This document shows positions 1 to 7,063 of a DNA stretch of 17,010 bases, in pieces. A program made the position numbers and the translations under genes. The stretch is from an uncultured Butyrivibrio sp. (GTDB lineage Bacteria; Bacillota; Clostridia; Lachnospirales; Lachnospiraceae). Under the pieces are notes generated by a model that saw nothing but the letters and a program-made list of their open reading frames with translations, ran no database searches and was not told the DNA's origin. The first letter of the stretch is position 1. Each line of letters opens with the position of its first letter. The DNA is taken from contig CAMVRW010000018.1 in assembly GCA_947169985.1 (NCBI GenBank), positions 1 through 17,010 of the forward strand, written 5' to 3'.

Positions 1-410
1 GTTTCCTCAACAGGCGCCTCTACAGACATTTCCACAGATGCTACTTCCACGCTAGCTTCCTTCATAGCAGCCTCTTCCTGGACCTCAGCAGCCTGTGTAT
101 ACTCCGGCAATGTCATCGTATCAACAGCCCTGGCAGTTGGGCTTACCTTCTGCATCATGGCAGTTCCAAGAATCAGCAGGGCAGCGAAGGCTACGCCTAT
201 CTTTCTTTTATCCGAGATAAGCAGTCCTACAAAGGACCAGATTCCTCCTGCGATTCCAAATAATGCACTTATTATAACGATCAAAAAAAGGGCAAAAAAA
301 GTGGTGACTCCGGCACAACGCCTATGCTTCTGATTAAATCCCCTTACTCCAAGCATAAGCTTCGTGATCAGGTCCCCCTTGCACCGATCTATTGGATTTT
401 TATCGAACAA
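1..410 (-). CDS. Two-helix membrane protein, N-terminal part (cut by window edge)
   Basis: An open frame runs from a TTG codon at 410 to the window edge without a stop, giving about 136 residues. I chose TTG because a GAGG lies about 12 bases upstream and an in-frame stop closes the frame just before that; the first ATG (residue 19, at 356) has no usable ribosome binding site. After a basic, Cys-containing N-terminus, two hydrophobic segments follow (about residues 35-60 and 68-84), separated by a short charged turn (SDKRK). A low-complexity tail then begins that is rich in Glu, Val, Ala and Ser, suggesting a flexible extracytoplasmic or cytoplasmic arm before a domain outside the window. I do not recognise a family. 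The start codon is the least certain part; the membrane character is clear. Confidence 0.6.
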   Translation of the reverse strand, partial: MFDKNPIDRCKGDLITKLMLGVRGFNQKHRRCAGVTTFFALFLIVIISALFGIAGGIWSFVGLLISDKRKIGVAFAALLILGTAMMQKVSPTARAVDTMTLPEYTQAAEVQEEAAMKEASVEVASVEMSVEAPVEE

Positions 411-478
411 TGTTACTTTATTCCTCTCTTATTTCTTTTCTGATAAAAAATCAGCCCTAGTATGATACCACATTTTTC

Positions 479-506
479 TTGACAAATGTATTAAATGTTT
501 TATCAT
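479..506 (+). promoter_or_regulatory. Promoter of the aldo/keto reductase gene
   Basis: A perfect -35 box TTGACA (479-484) is followed after 16 bases by TATCAT (501-506, five of six matches to TATAAT). Another TATAAT occurs at 520-525, but without a good -35. A 10-base perfect palindrome, TGTGCGCACA (526-535), lies just downstream near the expected transcript start and could be an operator. The divergent gene ending at 410 could use TTGTCA on the other strand of the same spot, with a poor -10, so the two promoters may overlap. Confidence 0.55.
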
Positions 507-568
507 TTATTTTATACAATATAATTGTGCGCACAGCGCCAGGTTTTCACTTATTTTGAGAGGTAATT

Positions 569-1747
569 ATGGAGTACAGGCAAAACAAAAACGGGGAACC
601 CATATCCATTCTTGGATATGGCTGCATGAGATTTACTACTAATGGAAGAGGCATCGACATTGATAAGGCAGAGAAAGAGATCATGGCCGCCTTTAGACAG
701 GGTGTGAACTACTTTGATACTGCTTATGTATACACCGGATCTGAAGCTGCCCTGGGTGAAATCCTTGAGCGTAACAATATCAGAGACAAGGTAAATATTG
801 CCACCAAGCTCCCCCAGTACCTGGTTGGAAGCAGAGCTGCCCTGGACAAATATTTTGACGAGGAGCTAAAAAGGCTTCGCACTGACCATGTGGACTACTA
901 TCTGATGCACCACATGACTGCCATGAACCAGTGGGACAAACTCGAAAATGTGGGAATCAGGCAGTGGATTGAGGGAAAAAAGGCCTCCGGCCAGATCAGA
1001 AATATAGGTTTTTCCTATCATGGAAATACTGAGGACTTTATCGGGATCCTTGATGCCTATGACTGGGATTATTGCCAGATCCAGTACAACTACGTGGATG
1101 AGCACTCTCAGGCAGGCAGAGAAGGCCTTATGCATGCTGCAGAAAAGAACATTCCGGTAGTTATCATGGAGCCACTAAGAGGCGGTAAGCTTGTAAATCA
1201 ACTTCCTGAGAAGGCAAAAGAACTTATAGCTGCTCAGCCAAATGGTTATACTCCTGCAGAATATGGTCTTAGATGGCTTTGGAATCAAAAAGAAGTTACC
1301 TGTGTTTTATCTGGAATGAACTCCATAGAAATGGTAGAAGAAAACTGCCGTATTGCTTCCAGCGCAAAAGCAGACTCTTTTACTGAAAAAGACTTTGATG
1401 TTATAAGCAAAGTTAAAGAGATAATCTCAGAATCAGAGCTGGTGGGCTGCACAGGCTGCAGATACTGTATGCCCTGCCCTAAGGGCGTAGATATCCCTGC
1501 TCTGTTTAGAAGCTATAACATGACTACTGTAGACAGCAAGTCAGCAGCAAGATTCGAATATGCCCAGACTGTAGGCCTGAAAAAAGACCCTGCCTTTGCC
1601 ACCCAGTGCATAGGCTGCGGAAAATGCGAACAGCATTGCCCACAGAATATACCCATAAGAGAAAAACTCAAGGAAGCAGACAGGGTCATAAGACCTCTCC
1701 CCTACAAGATTGGTATCAATGTAGCAAGAAAGTTTATGCTGCGTTAA
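569..1747 (+). CDS. Aldo/keto reductase with C-terminal two-cluster ferredoxin domain
   Basis: This 392-residue protein belongs to the aldo/keto reductase superfamily, the COG1453-like group of predicted oxidoreductases. The TIM-barrel part spans about residues 1-290. The usual catalytic tetrad is visible as Asp50 and Tyr55 (YFDTAYVY), Lys80 (ATKLP) and His114/115 (LMHHM). Two cysteine motifs follow: C294-x2-C297-x2-C300-x2-C303-P and C347-x2-C350-x2-C353-x3-C357-P, each able to hold a 4Fe-4S cluster. The protein probably moves electrons between a carbonyl or alcohol substrate and a ferredoxin-like chain, as expected in an anaerobe; the substrate is unknown. The start has GAGG eight bases upstream. 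The stop overlaps the stop of the converging gene by three bases in a shared TTAA. No terminator is visible between the two. Confidence 0.93.
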   Translation: MEYRQNKNGEPISILGYGCMRFTTNGRGIDIDKAEKEIMAAFRQGVNYFDTAYVYTGSEAALGEILERNNIRDKVNIATKLPQYLVGSRAALDKYFDEELKRLRTDHVDYYLMHHMTAMNQWDKLENVGIRQWIEGKKASGQIRNIGFSYHGNTEDFIGILDAYDWDYCQIQYNYVDEHSQAGREGLMHAAEKNIPVVIMEPLRGGKLVNQLPEKAKELIAAQPNGYTPAEYGLRWLWNQKEVTCVLSGMNSIEMVEENCRIASSAKADSFTEKDFDVISKVKEIISESELVGCTGCRYCMPCPKGVDIPALFRSYNMTTVDSKSAARFEYAQTVGLKKDPAFATQCIGCGKCEQHCPQNIPIREKLKEADRVIRPLPYKIGINVARKFMLR

Positions 1748-2028
1748 ATTGACTCCTTAAAAAGGTTTGCTGAATAAGTTGTGAAATTGTCCTCCACCCA
1801 CTTGGTGAAGTCCTCGGATGTCATGACTTTATCCCCAAATTCCTCAACTATAATGTCGTCAGACCTGTCAACCACTCTTTTATAAAGCTCAACGATCAGC
1901 TCATTCAGGTACACCTGTGTTCCAGTACTTGGAAGCTGGTCCAGCTCTATAAGAGTATCAGTGATTTCTTTTGTGATGTGATGCTCATGCTTGATTGCCT
2001 CGAGTAGTTGTTTTTCGTCCTTTACCAT
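1744..2028 (-). CDS. Small acidic helical protein of unknown function
   Basis: A 94-residue protein starting at ATG 2028, preceded by an AAAGGGGG ribosome binding site seven to eight bases upstream. A longer reading from TTG at 2046 would place that site inside the coding region, so I reject it. The sequence is rich in Glu, Asp, Lys and Ile and looks helical and cytoplasmic, with no signal peptide, membrane segment, cysteine or recognisable motif. It faces the recombinase gene across a 73-base divergent gap and converges on the aldo/keto reductase with overlapping stop codons. I do not recognise the family. The clear ribosome binding site and lack of a competing frame make it a real gene. Confidence 0.75.
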   Translation of the reverse strand: MVKDEKQLLEAIKHEHHITKEITDTLIELDQLPSTGTQVYLNELIVELYKRVVDRSDDIIVEEFGDKVMTSEDFTKWVEDNFTTYSANLFKESI

Positions 2029-2101
2029 ATGAAAGCCCCCTTTCAACAGTCTTCTTATCTATATTATATGATACAATTGTACTTAGCGGAGGAAAAAGTT
2101 T
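2029..2101. promoter_or_regulatory. Divergent intergenic region with palindromes
   Basis: These 73 bases must hold the start signals of both the 94-residue protein and the recombinase. They are AT-rich, with TATAAT-like hexamers on both strands. A perfect 10-base palindrome TACAATTGTA (2072-2081) and an imperfect one with TATC...GATA ends (2057-2074) are visible. No -35 box is convincing in either direction. The palindromes could be an operator or a recombinase site; neither is shown. The recombinase ribosome binding site GGAGG lies at its right end. Confidence 0.3.
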
Positions 2102-3178
2102 ATGGGCGAAAATTCAGCATATTACAGGGAAATGAATCAGGCAAAGCGCGAAAATATCAAGCAGGTAAAAACTCAGCTTCCACAGCACACTCACGCTTTC
2201 ATCGAGGAGTGTCTCTTGAGATACCAGATCAACACTGTCTACAGCTACAGCCATGATCTTTTGATCTTCTATCAGTATCTTAAGCAGAACAACCCCCTGT
2301 GCAAAAATCTTGATACAAAAGATATCTCTTTTGACGTTATAAAATCCCTTTCCCCCGCTGATATCAACGAATTTCAGAACTATCTTGGCTTCGGCGACAG
2401 AGAAAATGGTAAAAGAGGCGAGAACCCTCGTGCAGTTGCCAGAAAAATGGCATCCATAAGGAATTTCTTTGGATACCTTGTAAAAATGGACCTTATTGCC
2501 CAGGATCCCACAGCTAAGGCTGCCAAAAAGAAAAGAGAAATTGAGAACGAGATCTTCAGACTGGATTCCGATGAGGTAAAACAGCTCATGGATGCTGTTG
2601 CCAACGTGCAGGTAAAGAACAAGCACTCCAAGACCCTTTGCGAGAATACTGCCAAAAGAGATCTTGCCATAATAACCCTGCTTCTTGGAACCGGGATCCG
2701 TGTCTCCGAGTGCGCCGGAATCGACTTAAATGACGTAAACTTTAGCACCAATACCATCTCCATCGTCAGAAAAGGTGGTAAGGCTACGGATATTTATATA
2801 AGTGAACAGGTTCGAAATGCCCTTAAGGACTACATCAAGCATGAACGTCCTATGCTTTTGGCGGATGAAAAAGAGCCTGCGTTGTTTATCTCTCTTAAAC
2901 ATACGAGGCTCTCTGTCAGAAGCATCCAATATATGGTTGAAAAATACGGAAACAATCTGGGCCTTACAAGGAAATTATCTCCTCACAAGCTCAGAAAGAC
3001 CTATGGTACCGCCCTTTATAACAAAACAGGTGATATTTATATGGTTGCCGATGTCCTTGGCCACAAGGATGTCAACACCACTGTCAAACACTACGCAGCC
3101 ATGGAAGAAAAGCATAAACAGATGGCTGCTCAAATAGACATTTATGGTTCAGAAGACGATATTACTGAAGTCCCTTAA
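2102..3178 (+). CDS. Tyrosine recombinase of the XerC/XerD/XerS type
   Basis: A 358-residue site-specific recombinase. An N-terminal SAM-like core-binding domain (about residues 25-130) precedes the catalytic domain (about 150-345). The full catalytic set is visible: Arg200 (GTGIRVSE), Lys224 in the beta hairpin, His295 and Arg298 (PHKLR), His321 (LGHKD) and nucleophile Tyr331 (KHYAAM). Length matches the single-recombinase XerS type (about 356) better than XerC or XerD (about 300), because of an N-terminal extension and an insert near residues 165-185. Chromosome dimer resolution is the simplest role, but a dif site is not visible beside it and an integrase-like role cannot be excluded. GGAGG lies about ten bases before the start. 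The 3' end overlaps the converging flavodoxin gene by 17 bases. Confidence 0.9.
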   Translation: MGENSAYYREMNQAKRENIKQVKTQLPQHTHAFIEECLLRYQINTVYSYSHDLLIFYQYLKQNNPLCKNLDTKDISFDVIKSLSPADINEFQNYLGFGDRENGKRGENPRAVARKMASIRNFFGYLVKMDLIAQDPTAKAAKKKREIENEIFRLDSDEVKQLMDAVANVQVKNKHSKTLCENTAKRDLAIITLLLGTGIRVSECAGIDLNDVNFSTNTISIVRKGGKATDIYISEQVRNALKDYIKHERPMLLADEKEPALFISLKHTRLSVRSIQYMVEKYGNNLGLTRKLSPHKLRKTYGTALYNKTGDIYMVADVLGHKDVNTTVKHYAAMEEKHKQMAAQIDIYGSEDDITEVP

Positions 3179-3599
3179 AGAATTCTACAGCGTTTTTAAG
3201 GTCTGTCTCATCGGGATGTCCCTTGCTGGTTCCGCCAACAAGCTTGAAGGGACCAAAAGTGTTGTAACCGTGGCAGGAGAACTTGCCAACTACTTCAGCA
3301 TTTTTTCCGCTGATGGAAGCCTCCATTGACTTTGAAAAGTCCTTATCCATGGCGCTTGTCATAATGTAGAAGATCTTTTTACCCTGTGGAAGATTCACCT
3401 GGGCAAAGTTCTTAACCTGCTGATGGAACTGTGCTGCATATATTCCTGATGCAAATCCGATCAGATCATAGTCGGAAAGATTCTTTTCTCTAACCTGTGT
3501 AACGTCTACAAGCTCAACATCACATTCTTTTGCTATTGCCTCAACCACTTTCTTTGTGTTGCCGTGATGAGTAGATGCATACGCAATAACTGCTTTCAT
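3162..3599 (-). CDS. Flavodoxin
   Basis: A 145-residue single-domain flavodoxin. The start at ATG 3599 gives MKAVIAYAST, which directly forms the first beta strand, and GGGAGG lies about ten bases upstream; an 11-residue longer reading is possible but has no such site. The FMN phosphate-binding loop is STHHGNT (residues 9-15). Later glycine-rich stretches (SGIYAAQF, HGYNTFGPF) fit the isoalloxazine-binding loops. It is a low-potential one-electron carrier in the cytoplasm, possibly replacing ferredoxin when iron is low. It is monocistronic and converges on the recombinase with overlapping ends. The particular redox partner cannot be told from the sequence. Confidence 0.88.
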   Translation of the reverse strand: MKAVIAYASTHHGNTKKVVEAIAKECDVELVDVTQVREKNLSDYDLIGFASGIYAAQFHQQVKNFAQVNLPQGKKIFYIMTSAMDKDFSKSMEASISGKNAEVVGKFSCHGYNTFGPFKLVGGTSKGHPDETDLKNAVEFFKGLQ

Positions 3600-3640
3600 A
3601 TCTTTGTTACCTCCCTTTGTGTATCTTTGCATATATGTAA

Positions 3641-3646
3641 ATTATA
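3641..3646 (-). promoter_or_regulatory. -10 box of the flavodoxin gene
   Basis: A perfect TATAAT on the minus strand lies about 42 bases before the flavodoxin start. The region 17 bases further upstream has no good -35 match, so an activator may be needed or the call may be chance in AT-rich DNA. Confidence 0.35.
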
Positions 3647-3721
3647 GCGCCTTTTAGGTATATCTTTCCATTTATTTTTCTGTACTAATCGGATTATTTC
3701 AACGAGAATGCGATTTAATGA

Positions 3722-3727
3722 TATAAT
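3722..3727 (+). promoter_or_regulatory. -10 box of the HAD-like gene
   Basis: A perfect TATAAT lies about 40 bases before the start codon. The best -35 candidate is TTCAAC with an 18-base spacer (three of six matches). The position is right for the two-gene unit that follows. Confidence 0.4.
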
Positions 3728-3767
3728 ATAAACATCATATTATTGCTAAATAATAAGGGAGAAGGTC

Positions 3768-4187
3768 ATGAAAGTTTCTTTTAATCTGGATGACGTTCTG
3801 TTCGTTTCCGACGAGGCGATCGAGACAGAGCCTGAACTTGAATTTCCACTAAACAGAGTGTTTCCTGAAAAGCTCAGAAAAGGTTCCGAAGAGCTGATAA
3901 ACGAACTTCAAAAAAGGGGTTTTACTGCCATCGTCTACGCTTCTTCATTCAAAACTCCGATCTATATTGATGCATTATTCAAGCACCACAATATTTATTT
4001 CGATCAGGTCATCACTTCCTTTGATCCAAAGGAAGAAAAGACCATCTCGCTTCACATAGACAGCGAAGAAAAGCCCCAGGGAATTGAAAATCAGGATCTT
4101 AAAATACTCAAAGTATGCGGACCTGATAGTGACTGGGTGAAAAAGGTGCTGGATGAAGCAGAAAGGGTAAAGAATAATGAGCGTTAA
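3768..4187 (+). CDS. Small HAD-like protein with altered nucleophile position
   Basis: A 139-residue protein whose N-terminus reads MKVSFNLDDVLF, the place where haloacid dehalogenase family phosphatases carry hhhhDxDxT/V. The second Asp (Asp8) and neighbouring Asp9 are present, but the first Asp, the catalytic nucleophile, is Asn6 (codon AAT at 3783-3785). A motif II-like strand ending in Ser (AIVYASS) follows near residue 60. The length is short for a full HAD enzyme, so the cap domain is absent. As written it may be catalytically dead and act as a binding or structural protein; the family call itself is moderate. GGGAGAAGG sits just before the start. The 3' end overlaps the next gene by 11 bases, so the two are co-transcribed and probably linked in function. 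Confidence 0.7.
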   Translation: MKVSFNLDDVLFVSDEAIETEPELEFPLNRVFPEKLRKGSEELINELQKRGFTAIVYASSFKTPIYIDALFKHHNIYFDQVITSFDPKEEKTISLHIDSEEKPQGIENQDLKILKVCGPDSDWVKKVLDEAERVKNNER

Positions 4188-4701
4188 GACTATTGTCCTT
4201 ATAATACTTGGCATAGTTGCAGTTCTTCTGATCGCCAATCTGATCATTGTTCTGCACAATTATCTTAAGACCAACAAAAAATATCGCGCTGAGGCCGAGG
4301 AGCGTCTTCAGGCCCAGCAGCGCCGCAAGAAAAGAGAGATGGAAGAAATCCTGTCTGTCATCAAGGGAACCGGCTTTACCGGCGAAGAAGTTGAGCAGAG
4401 ACTGGATTATATTGAGTCCTCTTTTGAAAAAAACGGCGGAGAAGCCCTGGAAGAACTGAATGTTAAAAACAGGGAAAAGTTCGGCCAGAGACGTACATTC
4501 AAATGGAATGGCCTGTTCTACAGAACTGATGTTATCAAGTTTGATGAATCCGATAAGCCCTTCATGGTGATCAGCTGCACAGATGACGAGAATTATGCAA
4601 AGATCGGACTTATGGATGATATTGATGTATTTGGATTTGAACTCAGCGATTCCGAATTGGACAGACACGTGCGCTGCGCACTGGGACTGGAAAGATACTA
4701 A
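4177..4701 (+). CDS. Membrane-anchored protein with coiled-coil segment
   Basis: A 174-residue protein with one N-terminal membrane helix (about residues 4-28), then a highly charged helical stretch rich in Glu, Arg, Lys and Gln (about 32-62) that could form a coiled coil, and a mixed alpha/beta C-terminal domain. The basic residues after the helix suggest that the bulk is cytoplasmic. I do not recognise the C-terminal domain. The start overlaps the end of the HAD-like gene by 11 bases, with AAAGGG as ribosome binding site inside that gene, so expression is coupled. The unit ends at the hairpin just downstream. Confidence 0.75.
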   Translation: MSVKTIVLIILGIVAVLLIANLIIVLHNYLKTNKKYRAEAEERLQAQQRRKKREMEEILSVIKGTGFTGEEVEQRLDYIESSFEKNGGEALEELNVKNREKFGQRRTFKWNGLFYRTDVIKFDESDKPFMVISCTDDENYAKIGLMDDIDVFGFELSDSELDRHVRCALGLERY

Positions 4702-4715
4702 AACACATGTTATTT

Positions 4716-4754
4716 AAAAGAGGCTGACACCATATGGTGTCAAGCCTCTTTTTT
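4716..4754. terminator. Bidirectional intrinsic terminator
   Basis: A near-perfect inverted repeat: AAAAGAGGCT then GACACCAT, mirrored by ATGGTGTC and AAGCCTCTTTT with one bulged base on the right arm. There is a T-run on the right and an A-run on the left, so it can stop transcription from both sides. It serves the membrane-anchored protein gene ending at 4701 and dtd, whose stop codon lies at its right edge (4753). Confidence 0.85.
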
Positions 4755-5187
4755 ATACATCAAGAACTATCGTGACAGGTCCGTCATTTACTGATTCAAC
4801 CTTCATATCCGCTCCAAACTCTCCTGTCTGAACTTCAAAGCCTCTGCTTCTACACTCAGACACCACGAGCTCATAAAGAGGCTTTGATATCTCCGGTCTT
4901 GCGGCCTCAGAAAAGCCAGGCCTTCTGGAACTGCAATCGGCGTAAAGAGTGAACTGGCTCACAATAAGAAGCTTCGCGCCCGCATCCTTTGGCGCAATGT
5001 TCATCTTGCCGTTTTCATCTTCAAATATTCTCAATCCGCAGATCTTATCGGCCATTTTCTTTGCCTTCTCCTCAGTGTCCGTCTGATGAACTCCAAGGAG
5101 CACCAAAAAGCCCTTATCAATCTGTCCGCAAAAATCTGCGCCGATCTTCACCGACGCAGAATCAACTCTTGTAATTACCGCTCTCAT
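4753..5187 (-). CDS. dtd: D-aminoacyl-tRNA deacylase
   Basis: A 144-residue protein of the usual DTD length (E. coli 145). It hydrolyses the ester bond of D-aminoacyl-tRNAs, and of glycyl-tRNA(Ala), freeing the tRNA and keeping D-amino acids out of translation. The SQFTLYAD motif (residues 77-84) and the C-terminal NDGPVT (134-139), whose Gly-cisPro pair reads the D configuration, are both present. Its ATG overlaps the TGA of the upstream gene as ATGA, and the best Shine-Dalgarno (AAGGAG) is some 14 bases away, so translation is probably coupled to that upstream double-glycine peptide gene. It ends in a shared bidirectional terminator. Confidence 0.95.
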   Translation of the reverse strand: MRAVITRVDSASVKIGADFCGQIDKGFLVLLGVHQTDTEEKAKKMADKICGLRIFEDENGKMNIAPKDAGAKLLIVSQFTLYADCSSRRPGFSEAARPEISKPLYELVVSECRSRGFEVQTGEFGADMKVESVNDGPVTIVLDV

Positions 5188-5429
5188 ACCTGGAAATTTG
5201 TCTCCTTAAGAATAAAAGTAGTTGGATCAGCAGAATATCCGCCTCTCTCCCATTTATCGAAAAGCTCTGCTCTTGCCATTCCTGAAAAGCCCTTTTTCTC
5301 CATCCCAAGACTACTCCATGCCTTATCAAAATCATCTTTTTTGCTTGCGGCAAGATCAATCAGTTTTGCTCCTCCGCTCACAGCCTCAAGCTCTCTCTCA
5401 TTAAGGATAATCTTTTCTTTATCTCCCAT
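5184..5429 (-). CDS. Peptide with double-glycine leader (bacteriocin/RiPP-precursor type)
   Basis: An 81-residue protein starting at ATG 5429, eight bases after GGAGG; a GTG three codons earlier overlaps that site and is less likely. The first 20 residues form a classical double-glycine leader, with ELEAVSGG ending at Gly20, the signal normally cut by the C39 peptidase domain of peptide-exporting ABC transporters. The remaining 61 residues are charged, contain no cysteine, and include two Trp and a Gly/Ala/Ser-rich middle. The family behaviour suggests a secreted bacteriocin, pheromone or unmodified precursor. No transporter, immunity or maturation gene is in the window. Its TGA overlaps the dtd start, so the two are one unit. 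Alternatively the leader likeness is chance and this is a cytosolic protein. Confidence 0.75.
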   Translation of the reverse strand: MGDKEKIILNERELEAVSGGAKLIDLAASKKDDFDKAWSSLGMEKKGFSGMARAELFDKWERGGYSADPTTFILKETNFQV

Positions 5430-5460
5430 TTTAAACACCTCCGTTTTATATAACTAATAT

Positions 5461-5489
5461 TTTATACGAACAACTGCACAAAAAGTAAA
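5461..5489 (-). promoter_or_regulatory. Promoter of the double-glycine peptide and dtd unit
   Basis: Reading the minus strand, TTTACT (5484-5489, four of six matches to TTGACA) is followed after exactly 17 bases by TATAAA (5461-5466, five of six). It lies about 32 bases before the peptide start codon. No separate promoter is visible for dtd. Confidence 0.5.
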
Positions 5490-5589
5490 AAATTTTTCCT
5501 AAACAATCTTATGGAATTATCCGCCACATTGTGATATGGTCTTTTGTGTTGATAATTTGAAGATACCGAGGTTTAGAGGTTTATTAGAC

Positions 5590-6507
5590 ATGGTAAAGAT
5601 TGAATACTCCTTTGATGTTAATGATAAGCAGATAATAGCTGCAGAGCAGAAAAAAGCCGCAGTAAAAGAGGCAAAAGAGTGCGTAAGCCCCCTTGACACC
5701 TCATATATAGATGGTAGCGCAAAGTGCGCAGTCACAGTTGATGACAAGAACGCCCGCATTGTAGTTTCCGGTGATGAAGGTATTTTTAAGGATATGCAGT
5801 TCCCACTTAACAAGGCCACCAGGCTCCTTGAAAGCGGAGAATATCTCTTTATCTGTTCTCTGGACAAGAATCTCATCTTCCCCGCAAGAAAAGAGTCTTT
5901 TTCTGAGGGTAATTACCAGGACCTGACAGACCTTATCGCAGGTGCCAGGAATCTTGAGACCAGCCAGGAGATCAAGGAAAGGGAAAAGGAAGAAAAACTT
6001 CGTTTTGAAAAGAGTCAGCGTAGGGATGCAGAGCAATACTTTGGCAAAAGAGATGCATCCGGCAAGCAGCATCAGAGCATAAATGACCTTAAGGATAGAT
6101 TTAAAATACAAAAATACTTCGCTATAGGCTTTGCAATCCTTGGAATGCTTGAAAGCCTTGACGGAGGTCTCTTTGGAGGCGGCGGAGTAACTCCCCTTGC
6201 CATGGTTACCTCAGGCCTTATCGGCCTTATCATGGGCTTTATCTTTAGTTATGTTTATATCTTTTTCAGGGCCTGGTTTGATCAGCAGCAGGAAAAAGTA
6301 AAAGTTGGTTCAATAGTTCTTTTCATAGTAACTGTCCCAACCTTCCTGATTCTTGGTATCCTCGGTGCTATTCCCTACAGCGTTTACGCACTGATAGATG
6401 GCAAAAAAAATACCAGCTTCATTAAGATCGTCAAATTCCTTACTCCCATTGTTGCAGGAGTGGTAATCTTAGCAGAGCTGGCATTTGTATCTCTTTTCCT
6501 TATTTGA
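5590..6507 (+). CDS. Membrane protein with N-terminal soluble domain, YcxB-like in part
   Basis: A 305-residue protein from ATG 5590, with AGAGG about ten bases upstream; an ATG at 5536 in frame lacks a good site. Residues 1-120 form a soluble beta-rich domain whose end (EYLFICSLDKNLIFPARKES) resembles the pattern of YcxB-like domains, where a strand ends in a proline-basic motif; this likeness is weak evidence. A charged linker (about 123-172), rich in Glu, Lys and Arg, could be a coiled coil. Four hydrophobic segments follow (about 174-192, 201-226, 239-266, 280-304), including a GGLFGGGG loop. The function is unknown. It faces the peptide-dtd unit across a divergent gap and converges on the DUF308-like gene with 13 bases between stops and no clear terminator. 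Confidence 0.8.
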   Translation: MVKIEYSFDVNDKQIIAAEQKKAAVKEAKECVSPLDTSYIDGSAKCAVTVDDKNARIVVSGDEGIFKDMQFPLNKATRLLESGEYLFICSLDKNLIFPARKESFSEGNYQDLTDLIAGARNLETSQEIKEREKEEKLRFEKSQRRDAEQYFGKRDASGKQHQSINDLKDRFKIQKYFAIGFAILGMLESLDGGLFGGGGVTPLAMVTSGLIGLIMGFIFSYVYIFFRAWFDQQQEKVKVGSIVLFIVTVPTFLILGILGAIPYSVYALIDGKKNTSFIKIVKFLTPIVAGVVILAELAFVSLFLI

Positions 6508-6520
6508 TCAATTGAGCCTT

Positions 6521-7063
6521 TCACGTAACAGGGCTGTCATCATATACAATTGCGCTCTTTCTGAGAGCGCCTGCAATACGCATGGCCGCTGAATATACAA
6601 GTCCAATGGCATAAATAAACACTGCTGTATTGGTCTTTCGTATATAGATAATGCACAGCACAGCCAGGGCGAAATCCACTATCCCGTGAAAGAACTTAAG
6701 CTTCCAGTGGCCACCTTGGGACTTAGCCTCACCGGATCTTAGCACTTCTACAACACCTTCAAACAAATGGAGCACAGCCAGGTAGATAATGACATAAACC
6801 CTGGGAATATCGTTGGCAGAATAAGCCAGATATCCGAACTCCGTAAGGATTACTCCCTTGTAGAGCTCCAGCTTTCCCCCTACCATATGTCTTGCCATGG
6901 TGAAAAAGTAGATCAGGGTTCCCACTCCATATCCGATGAGAGCAATACCCAAAACTGAAACCACCATAACATAGCCTGATTTGGGATCTATGAAAAGGCT
7001 TATGGCAAATCCCAGCATAAAAACAGCTGTCACTATACTTGTGATTCTCTGAAAATTACTCAT
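6521..7063 (-). CDS. DUF308/HdeD-like multi-pass membrane protein
   Basis: A 180-residue protein that is almost entirely hydrophobic, with five or six likely membrane helices (for example about 8-25, 31-56, 85-106, 124-140 and 146-165) joined by short charged loops. Overall pattern and length match the HdeD/DUF308 family of small membrane proteins; only loosely defined roles, such as acid-stress resistance for E. coli HdeD, are known. Its ATG overlaps the TGA of the DUF6765-type gene as ATGA, so it is translationally coupled and the last gene of the run that begins at 9593. Confidence 0.75.
   Translation of the reverse strand: MSNFQRITSIVTAVFMLGFAISLFIDPKSGYVMVVSVLGIALIGYGVGTLIYFFTMARHMVGGKLELYKGVILTEFGYLAYSANDIPRVYVIIYLAVLHLFEGVVEVLRSGEAKSQGGHWKLKFFHGIVDFALAVLCIIYIRKTNTAVFIYAIGLVYSAAMRIAGALRKSAIVYDDSPVT

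Noticed and set aside
2114..2626. 170-residue open frame antisense to the recombinase
   Set aside because: Fully inside the recombinase gene, whose catalytic residues are all in the plus-strand frame; no start signals or recognisable domain.
4108..4668. 186-residue open frame antisense to the HAD-like and membrane-anchored genes
   Set aside because: It covers two overlapping, well-started plus-strand genes and shows no family likeness; a shadow frame.
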